Below, piece by piece: positions 15,817 through 23,543 of a DNA stretch of 64,000 nt. Position 1 is the first letter of the stretch; every line of letters begins with the position of its first letter. The stretch is from an uncultured Clostridia bacterium (GTDB lineage: Bacteria; Bacillota; Clostridia; Christensenellales; UBA1242): NCBI GenBank assembly GCA_947588355.1, contig CANPYI010000002.1:1-64000 (forward strand), read 5' to 3'. Position numbers and translations under genes: made by a program. The notes beneath the pieces were generated by a model that saw only the letters and a list, made by a program, of their open reading frames with translations, ran no database searches and was not told the DNA's origin.

Positions 15817-17685
15817 ATGAAAAAAACATTAACTCTTTTTGCTGTATGTTTTTTTACACTGTTTTGTGGAATCATTTTTTCTGCATGCGAAGAATCGGGC
15901 AACAAGTTTATTGATATTCGCTTAGACAAAAACTTTGTGCAAACTGTCGTTGAGGTTGATGGTCAATCAAAATCGGCAAACGATGACGGGCGATTTGAAG
16001 TTCCGTATGAGCATAACGTTAAAATAAAATTTTATGCCTCACAACATGGAGTGGATTTGTCAAATTTGTCTGTAAAGGCAGATGGCGTGGAAAAAGTTAT
16101 ACAAAAAAATGGCACAAATTTTGATTCTTTGCACAGCGATGGCGACCTTTACTTTGGTTACATAAATTTTCCTCTCATACAAAAAGATGTTGTCGTAGAG
16201 GTTTCTGGCGCGGACTCATATAAAAGTTATTTTACTTTTGTTGGACAGAATCTGGAAGACCAAAAAACTCTTGAAAGATTGGATATCACCAGCATAAGTT
16301 TTGACAACATCAACTTCACAAATTTCAAAGAATTTTTGACAAGCGGTCAAACAACAATTGTTTATGATTTGTTGAATGACAATGAAAATTTGGATCGCAA
16401 ATTTTATCTCAAATTTGATGGCACAAACCCATATTATTTTGCAGAAACTTCTCCTCTCAAAATTGCCAAGGACAATGAAGAGCAACAAAGCATACCTGTT
16501 CCGCAACCAACAGACGGAGTTTATGCAATTGATTTGGCAGATTTTTCAACAAAGGACACATACAAAATTTTTGTTGATTTCAAAGATTTGAGTTGTCAAC
16601 AATTTGATGTGGAATTTCCACAAGAAAATCAAACCTTTTCTTTCGACAAACAACAACTTACATTGAATTATGAATCTTCTGCCACAATTTCATTAAACAC
16701 GCTTTTGCCTGAGGACCAAGCAACATACGATGTTCAAGTTTTTTTGAATGATTTACAGTTGCAAAAAACGGAAGATGAAAACTCGCAAACATATATCATT
16801 CCCGAACATCTAACTCCGGCAAAAACAGGCAACGAATCTGGATATTTGCTTAAAGTAAAGGGCGTTGAATATGTTGGAAAAACTTCGTTTGTCGTGAAAG
16901 TTGATTCCACTGAGCACTTTCAAACTCACCGACTTGTTCAGCCAAAGATTGTTGGCATAGATGCAGACGGCCAACAAAAATCGGTGTATGGGGTCAACGA
17001 AAATAATGATGTTGTGAGTGTTGAAAATGAAAAGAACGCTATTGTTTGGCAATATCAACTTTATGACGGATATTATCGCACAGCATTTGATCTTTATGAT
17101 TACGATATCATCGCCGGCGAAACGACAATAAATTTGAAACAAGTGCTTGAAAGTTTGCAAGGACAAGAAAATCAAGATATTGTTTATGACACTGAAAAAG
17201 GCTTTGTTTTGAAAGCGAAATACAACGCCGAAACTCAAAAATATGACAGTTTTGCATTGGAATTTCAAGCAACCGAAGATGTTTCAATTTTGTTTGACAA
17301 CTTTAAAACAGCAACAAAATATGTGAATATTTCCTATTTGTTTAACGAACTGAACAACACACGAATTGAAGAAGTCAAATATGTTGTCGGCTCGCCAACA
17401 ATGTATTTGCCAAGTGCCGATTGGATTGATATGGAAGCCGGACAGACGTATGAGACGCAAGTGCAGTTTGCAGATGCAGTTTTGTTTAGACTGAAAACAA
17501 AAGAAAATATTGTCGATCACGAATTTACGCTCGAAAAGACAATTGCAAGCGAATCATATCAAAGTCCTGAAAGATATTCAATCGATGACTCCAATTATGT
17601 TGTTTTTATCTTTTTCATATCGGACGTTTATTTTGATTCTGAAATTCCTTCGGTCAAACTTGTGCCAACCGGCTCGCAAGTATAA
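15817..17685 (+). CDS. Lipoprotein of unknown function
   Basis: A 622-residue exported protein. The N-terminus is a type II signal peptide with lipobox FSAC and C24 as the lipidated residue. The rest is acidic, rich in asparagine, aspartate and tyrosine, and shows short beta-strand patterns (for example DTYKIFVDFKDLS and HEFTLEKTIAS), suggesting several immunoglobulin-like domains. No enzyme motif is seen. GGAGG precedes the ATG by five bases. It has the same style as the much larger lipoprotein further right and is probably another surface adhesin or wall-associated protein. A terminator follows directly. Confidence 0.7.
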   Translation: MKKTLTLFAVCFFTLFCGIIFSACEESGNKFIDIRLDKNFVQTVVEVDGQSKSANDDGRFEVPYEHNVKIKFYASQHGVDLSNLSVKADGVEKVIQKNGTNFDSLHSDGDLYFGYINFPLIQKDVVVEVSGADSYKSYFTFVGQNLEDQKTLERLDITSISFDNINFTNFKEFLTSGQTTIVYDLLNDNENLDRKFYLKFDGTNPYYFAETSPLKIAKDNEEQQSIPVPQPTDGVYAIDLADFSTKDTYKIFVDFKDLSCQQFDVEFPQENQTFSFDKQQLTLNYESSATISLNTLLPEDQATYDVQVFLNDLQLQKTEDENSQTYIIPEHLTPAKTGNESGYLLKVKGVEYVGKTSFVVKVDSTEHFQTHRLVQPKIVGIDADGQQKSVYGVNENNDVVSVENEKNAIVWQYQLYDGYYRTAFDLYDYDIIAGETTINLKQVLESLQGQENQDIVYDTEKGFVLKAKYNAETQKYDSFALEFQATEDVSILFDNFKTATKYVNISYLFNELNNTRIEEVKYVVGSPTMYLPSADWIDMEAGQTYETQVQFADAVLFRLKTKENIVDHEFTLEKTIASESYQSPERYSIDDSNYVVFIFFISDVYFDSEIPSVKLVPTGSQV

Positions 17686-17705
17686 AAGTTGCAACAAGGT
17701 TTTTT

Positions 17706-17740
17706 GAAAAGCAGGCAAATTCGCTTGCCTTTTCTTTTTT
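17706..17740 (+). terminator. Terminator after the lipoprotein gene
   Basis: GGCAA and TTGCC pair around six bases, extended by GAAAA/TTTTC across a three-base bulge, then a T run. Confidence 0.75.
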
Positions 17741-17779
17741 GAATGAGTTACAATGTTTGCATCAAAAGAGGAGAAAATT

Positions 17780-18379
17780 ATGAAAGGATTAAAAAAGTTT
17801 TTTGCTGACTTTAAAGCATTCATCTCACGCGGGAATATCATGGATTTGGCCATCGGCGTGATTATCGGCAGTGCATTCAGTGCGATTGTCACTGCATTCA
17901 CAAACAAAATCATTATGCCACTTGTCAACTGGGCTATCGCCGCAATCACAGGCGGAAAAGGTGTTGAGGGCGCTTACACTTTCCTCAAAAAAGTTGTGGA
18001 TCCAACCACAAATATTGTCAATCTTGACGCAAGCATTTATATTGACTGGGGTGCATTTATCACAGCAATCTTAAACTTCCTTATTATTGCAATGGTGTTG
18101 TTCCTTATTTTGAAGGCAGTTATGGCAGCACATGGATTTTCGGGAAAAATTAAGGAAGGCAAACCTACAAAAGAAGAAAGAGAGCAACTTAAAGCAGAGG
18201 GTGTAAACATGCACGACCACGAAGCAGTGAAAGTTGCCACACTTGCTTTGAGAGAGAAAAACAAACCTGCTCCAGAACCAGCAAAGCCAACTCAAGAACA
18301 ACTTTTGACAGATATTTTGCAAGAACTTAAAAAGCAAAACGAGACCAAAACTGAAAAAACAACCAAAAAAACAAAATAA
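17780..18379 (+). CDS. mscL: Large-conductance mechanosensitive channel with long C-terminal tail
   Basis: A 199-residue MscL homologue, the pentameric membrane valve that opens under hypo-osmotic shock. The N-terminal amphipathic helix ([13 protein letters not shown]) leads into the first membrane helix with [17 protein letters not shown], and the second helix follows at about residues 88-113 ([19 protein letters not shown]). The cytoplasmic tail is much longer than in E. coli and is rich in lysine, glutamate and proline. I chose the ATG seven bases after GAGGAG; an upstream in-frame ATG has no ribosome site. Two terminators in a row follow. The extended tail is the only unusual part. Confidence 0.95.
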   Translation: MKGLKKFFADFKAFISRGNIMDLAIGVIIGSAFSAIVTAFTNKIIMPLVNWAIAAITGGKGVEGAYTFLKKVVDPTTNIVNLDASIYIDWGAFITAILNFLIIAMVLFLILKAVMAAHGFSGKIKEGKPTKEEREQLKAEGVNMHDHEAVKVATLALREKNKPAPEPAKPTQEQLLTDILQELKKQNETKTEKTTKKTK

Positions 18380-18380
18380 C

Positions 18381-18406
18381 AAAAAGTGGAGATGACTCCA
18401 CTTTTT
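18381..18406 (+). terminator. mscL terminator 1
   Basis: An 11-base perfect stem (AAAAAGTGGAG / CTCCACTTTTT) around ATGA, with a T run. Confidence 0.88.
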
Positions 18407-18421
18407 TGTTGTTTTGCGCAT

Positions 18422-18442
18422 TCGGCGAAAGCCGATTTTTTT
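18422..18442 (+). terminator. mscL terminator 2 (GAAA tetraloop)
   Basis: TCGGC and GCCGA close a GAAA tetraloop, followed by seven T. It acts as a backup just before the tRNA promoter. Confidence 0.7.
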
Positions 18443-18470
18443 AATTATAAAAAATATTTTCAAATTTTTC

Positions 18471-18499
18471 TTGACAACAAATCTGCAATATGTTAAAAT
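18471..18499 (+). promoter_or_regulatory. Promoter of tRNA-Ala
   Basis: TTGACA, 17 bases and TAAAAT with an upstream TGT (extended -10). Confidence 0.85.
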
Positions 18500-18512
18500 G
18501 TCAAAGCAATGT

Positions 18513-18588
18513 GGGGGTTTAGCTCAGTTGGTAGAGCACTTGCCTTGCAAGCAAGGGGTCAAGAGTTCGAATCTCTTAATCTCCACCA
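18513..18588 (+). tRNA. tRNA-Ala(UGC)
   Basis: A 76-base tRNA. The acceptor GGGGGTT pairs with AATCTCC and includes the G3-U70 wobble that identifies alanine tRNAs. The anticodon loop CTTGCAA gives UGC, the T arm is AAGAGTTCGAATCTCTT and CCA is encoded. Confidence 0.96.
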
Positions 18589-18597
18589 AAACAAAAG

Positions 18598-18621
18598 CAC
18601 ACCAAAACGGTGTGTTTTTTT
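18598..18621 (+). terminator. Terminator of tRNA-Ala
   Basis: CACACC and GGTGTG pair around AAAAC, followed by a T run. Confidence 0.85.
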
Positions 18622-18677
18622 TGTTATCATTTTGAATCTTTGAGGGGATTGTGCTATTATTCTTTTAGGAGGGTGTT

Positions 18678-19154
18678 ATGTTGGAGTATGAGCATAGTTT
18701 TCAGGTGAATGATTGGCAACCAAGCATTGATTATTGTACTCAAAACGGATATAAACTTGTTGAAGACACAAAACAAACAAGAACAATTTACTGCAACTCT
18801 ACAAAAATAAATGCCAGAATAACAGTAAACGAGTGTAATGGGAAATGCACAAAGTTTTTGGACTTTAAACAAAACACATTAAACATAAAAAAATATCGAG
18901 GAAAGAAAGAGTCACTGGAACTATCGTTTGAAAATGACGAGGTGATAGACTCCATTCTTGAAATTTTGAAGTACAAAAAATCAAATGTTGTTCGCCGTCA
19001 CCGAAAAACATTTGAAAAAGCAGGGCTGAAGTTTGAAATAGACCATTATTTTGAGCCGTATGACAAGTTTGTTGTCGCGATTGAGGGAGACAAAAAACTT
19101 GTTGAAAAGATGTTTTCCAAAGTAAAAAATTTTTTAGGCTTTATTGAGGCATAA
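18678..19154 (+). CDS. CYTH-like (triphosphate tunnel) protein
   Basis: A 158-residue protein that looks like the CYTH/triphosphate tunnel metalloenzyme family, whose members cleave or cyclise triphosphates. The hints are an acidic N-terminal strand (LEYEHSF, in the place of ExExK), alternating basic strands (TKINARITV), a VVRRHRKTFEKAG block followed by FEIDHYFEPYDKFVVAIEGD, and a closing helix. The canonical ExExK is not exact, so activity is doubtful and the assignment is tentative. Ribosome site AGGAGGG. It is probably co-transcribed with the acetyltransferase that starts 20 bases after its stop. Confidence 0.5.
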   Translation: MLEYEHSFQVNDWQPSIDYCTQNGYKLVEDTKQTRTIYCNSTKINARITVNECNGKCTKFLDFKQNTLNIKKYRGKKESLELSFENDEVIDSILEILKYKKSNVVRRHRKTFEKAGLKFEIDHYFEPYDKFVVAIEGDKKLVEKMFSKVKNFLGFIEA

Positions 19155-19174
19155 AGTTTTTTTTGGAGATGAAG

Positions 19175-19699
19175 ATGGAACTAGAAACGCAAAGATTGAT
19201 TTTAAGACCTATGCAACAAACTGACCTGGAAGATTTTTATGAAATTTTTTCAAGTGACGAGGTTGGAAGGTTTGTACACAAAATGACGCATGAGAGTGTG
19301 GAAAAATATTTTGAAAAGAAAAAACATTCCGTGCAAAATCCTTTCAGTTTTGTGGCTGTGGAAAAAGAAAGTGGCAAAATGATAGGCACAATAGGGGTCA
19401 AACGCGACAGTCAAACCAATGTTGGCAGTTTGTCATATGTTTTTAATGCAAAATATTGGAACAAGGGCTTTTGCACAGAAGCATGCAAGGCTGTGATGAA
19501 TTTTTGTTTTGAAAGTGGTCAGATAGACAAAATTGAGGCAGATTGCTTTGAAGACAATCTTGCATCTGTAAAGATTTTGCAAGACAAGTTGCATATGACA
19601 GAGAATTTTCAAAAAACCAAAGCCGTTTTCAATGAAGTCACAGGAAAGATGACAAAGTTCAGATTTTTTGAAATCACAAAGCGACAATTTTTAAAATAA
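19175..19699 (+). CDS. GNAT acetyltransferase, RimJ/RimL type
   Basis: A 174-residue N-acetyltransferase of the group that modifies protein N-termini or small amines with acetyl-CoA. The family opening LETQRLILRPMQQTDLEDFYE, the central strand GTIGVKRD and the acetyl-CoA-binding helix region (WNKGFCTEACKAVMNFCFE) are clear, and the C-terminal block includes FEDNLASVKILQD. I chose the second of two close ATG codons, six bases after GGAG; the first overlaps the ribosome site. The substrate cannot be predicted. It shares a transcript with the CYTH-like gene. Confidence 0.82.
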   Translation: MELETQRLILRPMQQTDLEDFYEIFSSDEVGRFVHKMTHESVEKYFEKKKHSVQNPFSFVAVEKESGKMIGTIGVKRDSQTNVGSLSYVFNAKYWNKGFCTEACKAVMNFCFESGQIDKIEADCFEDNLASVKILQDKLHMTENFQKTKAVFNEVTGKMTKFRFFEITKRQFLK

Positions 19700-19705
19700 A
19701 AAAAG

Positions 19706-19725
19706 CCGCAATTTTGCGGTTTTTT
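19706..19725. terminator. Bidirectional terminator
   Basis: CCGCAA and TTGCGG pair around TT, with A and T tracts on both sides, between the acetyltransferase and the convergent PH-domain gene. Confidence 0.8.
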
Positions 19726-20119
19726 AGTCATGCTTATGAAATTCGGAAATACGAATATTGTTGAGTTTGCGTTGTTCTTCTGCAATTGAAGAAAACATTT
19801 CACGCACTTGATATGGATTTTTGATATTTTTCAAAAGCAATGTTGGTCTTGTTTCGTCACTGCTGTAAAGGGTGACATCTCCATAGTTGAATATTTTTCC
19901 AAGCAAAGACTGTTTCATCTGAATATCGCAAATGCGATATGCGTTCACTTCGTCAATGTTTGAAGAAAAAAGTCCAACGGTGACAAAAATTTTGACCCAT
20001 GCGCCTGCTTTTTTTACAAGACTGTATGTTGTGAAGGAAAGTGGTAAGCCAAAATATCTTTTTCTGTCTTTCCACAAAAGTTCTGCCCCTTCTCCATATT
20101 TTCTTTCAACACCTGTCAT
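19724..20119 (-). CDS. Bacterial PH-domain protein
   Basis: A 131-residue protein that resembles the bacterial PH domain found in YdbS/YdbT-type proteins. The order LPLSFTTYSLV, an EVNAYRICDI turn, then QSLLGKIFNYGDVTLYSSD and ending TLLLKNIKNPYQVREMF is the typical pattern in which the DVTL strand precedes the lipid-side loop. No membrane helix is present, so it may be a peripheral protein. Ribosome site GAGGA. Its T-rich terminator is shared with the opposite gene. Function unknown. Confidence 0.7.
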   Translation of the reverse strand: MTGVERKYGEGAELLWKDRKRYFGLPLSFTTYSLVKKAGAWVKIFVTVGLFSSNIDEVNAYRICDIQMKQSLLGKIFNYGDVTLYSSDETRPTLLLKNIKNPYQVREMFSSIAEEQRKLNNIRISEFHKHD

Positions 20120-20222
20120 ATTTGTTTCCTCACTTTACTATATTTGACTTATTTTACAATAAAAAAAGCAAAAAGTAAACAGTTTTTCAACAAATTTTTT
20201 GCCTTTATCACAACAATAAAAG

Positions 20223-20250
20223 AAAACTCTCTCAAAACTGAGAGAGTTTT
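20223..20250 (-). terminator. Terminator of the Cys/Leu repeat gene
   Basis: A 12-base stem (AAAACTCTCTCA / TGAGAGAGTTTT) around AAAC, with T-rich sequence on both strands. Confidence 0.85.
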
Positions 20251-20264
20251 TTTGAAAATTTGGC

Positions 20265-20471
20265 TTATTTGCCACAACCACAGCCGCAATTTGACAAAAT
20301 CAACAACAAAAGCAAAGTGTCGCAATCAATGTTGATACCTTTAAAGCCACCAAAACCGCAACCGCAGTTTTGTAAGAGCAAAAGCAGGAAGATAAGAGAG
20401 CAGCAGTCAAAACCGCCGTTTCCGCAGTTATCCCCTACATTGCCACAATTTGAGCCTCCAAAAAAGTTCAT
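20265..20471 (-). CDS. Small Cys/Gly/Leu protein with an internal duplication
   Basis: A 68-residue protein. After a Gly/Asn/Cys-rich start it has two similar units: FDCCSLIFLLLLLQNCGCGF and IDCDTLLLLLILSNCGCGCG. Each is a short Leu/Ile-rich hydrophobic stretch followed by NCGCG. The stretches are too short to be sure membrane helices. Small Cys-rich proteins with a hydrophobic run are common in spore-forming Clostridia and may belong to the spore surface, but that is only analogy. It has AGGAGG and a strong terminator, so it is a real gene. Unknown function. Confidence 0.65.
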   Translation of the reverse strand: MNFFGGSNCGNVGDNCGNGGFDCCSLIFLLLLLQNCGCGFGGFKGINIDCDTLLLLLILSNCGCGCGK

Positions 20472-20663
20472 TTGTGCCTCCTAAAAAAATTCTTATGTAC
20501 GACTTTTATGTGCTTAAAACCTTTGCACATTAACAATTTATTAAAAACTTACAAAAAATGTGTCACCAATTTTCTTATCACAAAAATAAATGTTATTTTT
20601 TAGCCCTTTTGTTGTTTTTGACGCAGATTGTTTTTGTTTAAATTAAAATTTTCTTCAAGTTCT
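20472..20663. other. Gene-free stretch between the Cys/Leu gene and the SPFH operon
   Basis: AT-rich sequence before the operon promoter. I see no gene, repeat or RNA motif in it beyond the divergent promoter regions. Confidence 0.5.
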
Positions 20664-20693
20664 TTGACTTTGTTAGAATTTTTTTGTTATACT
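20664..20693 (+). promoter_or_regulatory. Promoter of the ESCRT-like operon
   Basis: TTGACT, 18 bases and TATACT preceded by TGT (extended -10). The first ATG lies about 30 bases downstream with GAGGA before it. This is the only clear promoter until after 24.7 kb. Confidence 0.8.
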
Positions 20694-20723
20694 AACCATG
20701 TAAAAGTCTATCTTTGAGGAAGT

Positions 20724-21560
20724 ATGGAACAAAAGATCATAAATTTTACGGGAAACAACGACAAACTGTTTTGCAGAATTCCAATCAACACTTTGTCGCC
20801 AAAATTGACACTTATTGTGCCGGAAACGCACAACGCCATTCTTATTAAAGACGGACAAATGCTTCAAACTCTTTCTTCTGGAAAATATCTGCTTTCCAAT
20901 TTTGTGGATTTGAAAACAGAAATTGATTGCGTTTTGGAAGTTTTGTTTCTCAGCAAAACTGCAAAATTAAAATTGCTGTGGGGGACAAGTCAAAAGACAG
21001 AACTTTTTGATGACACCTTAAATGAAAGTTTTCATGCAGGACTCAGCGGAGATTTTGAAGTGCAGATTGGCGATCCAAGAAAGTGCTATCTTTATCTTGT
21101 GGGGGCCTCAGACGACCTGACAGCAGAAGAATTGCAAGAGAGATTACGCTCCAATGTTGTTTCCGTTGTGGAGTTGGTTATTTTGGACTATTTGAAAGAA
21201 AACCACGTGCCATTCAATCAAATCGCATCTCACAAAAAGGCGATGTCACAAAAAATTTTGACGGCGCTTTCACACAAACTTCAAAGTGAATATGGCATTT
21301 CGGTATTTTCTTTCAATATTGCAAACATAATAATCGACAGCGATGATTATCAGCGTTTGAGTTCATTTTCAAAGCCAGCAAAGTCTGCCTTTTGTGCAAA
21401 CTGTGGTGCCGAAATCTTGGACGGGACAAAATTCTGCTCAAATTGTGGCCACAAGATTGGCGGAGGAAAGATTTGTCAATTATGTAGTGCAGAAAATCCT
21501 GAAGATGCAAAATTTTGCCAAAATTGTGGAAACAAACTTCAAAGGAGTGACAAATGTTAG
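20724..21560 (+). CDS. SPFH-domain protein with two C-terminal zinc ribbons
   Basis: A 278-residue protein. Residues 25-215 look like the SPFH (band 7) fold of the YdjI/virion-core-protein group, beginning with LIVPETHNAILIKDGQ and a loop SSGKYLLSN. Two zinc ribbons end the protein: C224, C227, C238, C241 and C251, C254, C265, C268. SPFH proteins gather in oligomers on membranes and can recruit partners; zinc ribbons usually bind proteins. No membrane helix is seen. It is the first gene of the operon that also carries the ESCRT-III-like and Vps4-like genes, and its stop overlaps the next gene's start by seven bases. A scaffold role at the membrane is inferred. Confidence 0.72.
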   Translation: MEQKIINFTGNNDKLFCRIPINTLSPKLTLIVPETHNAILIKDGQMLQTLSSGKYLLSNFVDLKTEIDCVLEVLFLSKTAKLKLLWGTSQKTELFDDTLNESFHAGLSGDFEVQIGDPRKCYLYLVGASDDLTAEELQERLRSNVVSVVELVILDYLKENHVPFNQIASHKKAMSQKILTALSHKLQSEYGISVFSFNIANIIIDSDDYQRLSSFSKPAKSAFCANCGAEILDGTKFCSNCGHKIGGGKICQLCSAENPEDAKFCQNCGNKLQRSDKC

Positions 21561-21961
21561 CGTTTTATATAATTGTGATGATTGCCATTGTTGGATTTGC
21601 GGTGTTTTACATCGTGCGTGAGTATATCAAAAAGCCTCGTGAAGAAAAACTTGGTGGCACAAAAGGTGTTCTTAAAAACAAAAAACAAATAGAAAACATG
21701 GTGGCAAATGTTGAAAGTATCATCGTTTATGCCAACGGAAACGACACTCTTTGTCGCAGATTGGTGGAAGTGAAAGACAACATAAGATTCTTCAATCCAA
21801 CAACCGACCCAAAAGTGCTTTTGGTGGACAGCAAACTTTCCAATCGCCTTGACGACCTTAAGATAATGGTGGCAAAAGACAACACACAAGAAACATGTTT
21901 TCGGGTGCTGGAAGAAATTGAAGCATACATAGTTCAGCGTAAAAAGGACGAAAACGGATGA
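21554..21961 (+). CDS. Small single-pass membrane protein
   Basis: A 135-residue protein with one N-terminal membrane helix (about residues 2-21) and a basic stop, so the bulk should face the cytoplasm. The rest is helical and mixed in charge, with KKQIENMVANVESIIVYAN near the middle. It resembles no family I know. The ATG follows AAAGGAG inside the end of the SPFH gene, and its own stop overlaps the next start (ATGA). Tight coupling suggests it anchors the complex formed by its neighbours. Confidence 0.6.
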   Translation: MLAFYIIVMIAIVGFAVFYIVREYIKKPREEKLGGTKGVLKNKKQIENMVANVESIIVYANGNDTLCRRLVEVKDNIRFFNPTTDPKVLLVDSKLSNRLDDLKIMVAKDNTQETCFRVLEEIEAYIVQRKKDENG

Positions 21962-22317
21962 AAAGAACTTATCAAGCGTCCACAAATCTGGACAAAGAAA
22001 CAACTGAAAAAGTGCTACGAGAGTTGAAACTTGGATATTTGAATCTTGAAGATGGCTTTTTTGACGAAGCGGAAACAAATTTTCGACTTTCACTTGAATT
22101 TGACCCAAATTGTGCAGATGCGTGGTGGGGACTTAGCCTTTCAAAATTTCAAATTTCAAACGAAGACCAGTTGTTTTCAAATCCAATGCAGTACAAAAAC
22201 ATAACAATGCTTGATGAGTGCAAAAATGCTCTTGAATTTGCCGATAATTCACAAAAAAACATCTTCAAAAGTTTGCTTGAAAGCATTGACAAAATAAACG
22301 AGGGGGACAATTATTGA
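21958..22317 (+). CDS. TPR-like adaptor protein
   Basis: A 119-residue helical protein. Residues 22-75 contain a TPR-type helix pair: LKLGYLNLEDGFFDEAETNFRLSLEFDPNCADAWWGLSLSKF. The spacing of small and aromatic residues and the DPNCADAWWG turn match this repeat. The remainder is helical. It would act as an interaction module. It overlaps both neighbours by a few bases (ATGA upstream, TGATG downstream), so stoichiometric synthesis with the ESCRT-like proteins is likely. Confidence 0.65.
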   Translation: MKRTYQASTNLDKETTEKVLRELKLGYLNLEDGFFDEAETNFRLSLEFDPNCADAWWGLSLSKFQISNEDQLFSNPMQYKNITMLDECKNALEFADNSQKNIFKSLLESIDKINEGDNY

Positions 22318-22931
22318 TGTGGTGGCCATTTAAAAGAAACAAATTTAAAAACTTAAATCGAGAGGACCTTGTAAACTCCATCTGCGAGTTGGAACGTCAA
22401 GAACGCACTGTGGAAGCGGAAGTTTTGCAAAAACTGAAAGAAATCGATGCTCTTGTTGACAAGGGGAAGAAAGAAAAAAATCACGATTTGCAACTGTTTT
22501 ATGCCAAAAAGATTGCACACTTGAACGAAGAAAAACAAACTTGTATGGAACGCGGAATGTACTTGCTTTACAACATTCGCCTTATGAACAAACTGAAGGA
22601 AGCATATGACAGCAACACATTTTTCAAAACTCAAACAAAAGTTCCTCTTTCCGAACTTTTGGCCGATCAAAAACGTTTGGCAAAGTTTTTGAACAAGGCT
22701 TTGGAAACAAGAATTGCCAGCGAAGATGTGTTGACCTCTGCAGACGAACTTTTCACGGAGGTGCAGTCGGCATATGAAGTAAGTCAACCAATTTATGGAA
22801 TTGGCAAAACTGAAGACGAAATTTTGACAATGTTTGAAAAAGAAAATGCATTAAATGACGAACAAGAACTGTTGGAACAAAATGACAAAGCGCAGACAAA
22901 TAAAAAGAAAAAAATGAAAATGGAGGAATAA
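22317..22931 (+). CDS. Coiled-coil protein, possible second ESCRT-III-like subunit
   Basis: A 204-residue, almost all-helical protein. It opens with MWWPFKRNKF, a short aromatic and basic segment that could sit in a membrane surface, as the N-terminus of ESCRT-III proteins does. A long helical hairpin follows (about 16-55 and 58-98), then shorter helices (110-130, 136-160) and an acidic stretch at 165-190 before a basic tip (KKKKMKMEE). The alternation of a basic first half and acidic later half is like ESCRT-III, though weaker than in the next gene. I chose the ATG overlapping the previous stop, with a GGGGGA site. Confidence 0.55.
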   Translation: MWWPFKRNKFKNLNREDLVNSICELERQERTVEAEVLQKLKEIDALVDKGKKEKNHDLQLFYAKKIAHLNEEKQTCMERGMYLLYNIRLMNKLKEAYDSNTFFKTQTKVPLSELLADQKRLAKFLNKALETRIASEDVLTSADELFTEVQSAYEVSQPIYGIGKTEDEILTMFEKENALNDEQELLEQNDKAQTNKKKKMKMEE

Positions 22932-22935
22932 AAAA

Positions 22936-23529
22936 ATGGCACTTTTCAAATCAAAACAACAAAAAGAAATCGAAAAAAAGATGCTTATCAAACGCACAAT
23001 CAACACAATGAACAAACAGATCGATCGCTTGGAGGAACAAAAACAGGTGTTTATTGATGCTGCAAAGCGAGCAAAAATGAAAGGACTTGATGCGCAATTC
23101 AATCTTGCTCTTTCTGGATACAAAATGACAATACAACAACAAAAACGCGCTCAAGAGATGCTGTTGAATTTTGAAATTACTGCACAAATGAAAGATGTCA
23201 CAATGATGACATCAGAATTTTTACGCGGAATGAGTGACATCTCAAAAGAAATGACCAAACTTGCTGACGCCAAAGAATTTGCCAAAATCCAGGCTCAGTT
23301 TGAGGAAGCAATGCTTGCAGTTGAAACTCAAACAGACCAAATGGACAACTTTATGGAAATGAGCCAGGAAACTTTTTACAATGCCGGCAAAGACAAGAGT
23401 GGCAAAGGAATGTCTGATGAAGATTTTGAAAAGTTTATTATGGAGCAAGCAAGCCAAGATGAACTTTCTGCCGAAAATATTGACAAAGAAATGGAAGAAG
23501 TCAGAAAAAAGATTGACAGCGAAGTTTGA
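22936..23529 (+). CDS. ESCRT-III/Snf7-like membrane-remodelling protein
   Basis: A 197-residue all-helical protein with the Snf7 layout. The N-terminus MALFKSKQQK is like the MGLF start of CHMP proteins. Residues 11-48 and 49-90 form a basic helical hairpin (RLEEQKQVFIDAAKRAKMKG, then ALSGYKMTIQQQKRAQEML), corresponding in pattern to the core helices of Vps2/CHMP proteins. Residues 92-150 continue as helices with ISKEMTKLADAKEF and QTDQMDNFMEMSQETF, which match the alpha4-alpha5 pattern. The last 50 residues are acidic and end in IDKEMEEVRKKIDSEV, an amphipathic helix where MIT-interacting motifs sit. ESCRT-III proteins polymerise on membranes. The next gene encodes a Vps4-like ATPase. Homology is inferred from pattern, not from alignment. 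Confidence 0.65.
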   Translation: MALFKSKQQKEIEKKMLIKRTINTMNKQIDRLEEQKQVFIDAAKRAKMKGLDAQFNLALSGYKMTIQQQKRAQEMLLNFEITAQMKDVTMMTSEFLRGMSDISKEMTKLADAKEFAKIQAQFEEAMLAVETQTDQMDNFMEMSQETFYNAGKDKSGKGMSDEDFEKFIMEQASQDELSAENIDKEMEEVRKKIDSEV

Positions 23530-23543
23530 TTTTTTGGAGAGTT

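Noticed and set aside
22936..23529. Ordinary PspA/Vipp1
   Set aside because: The MALF start, shorter hairpin, strongly acidic tail with a terminal amphipathic helix and the Vps4-like neighbour fit Snf7/CdvB-type proteins better; PspA is still in the same superfamily, so this remains to be settled by structure comparison.
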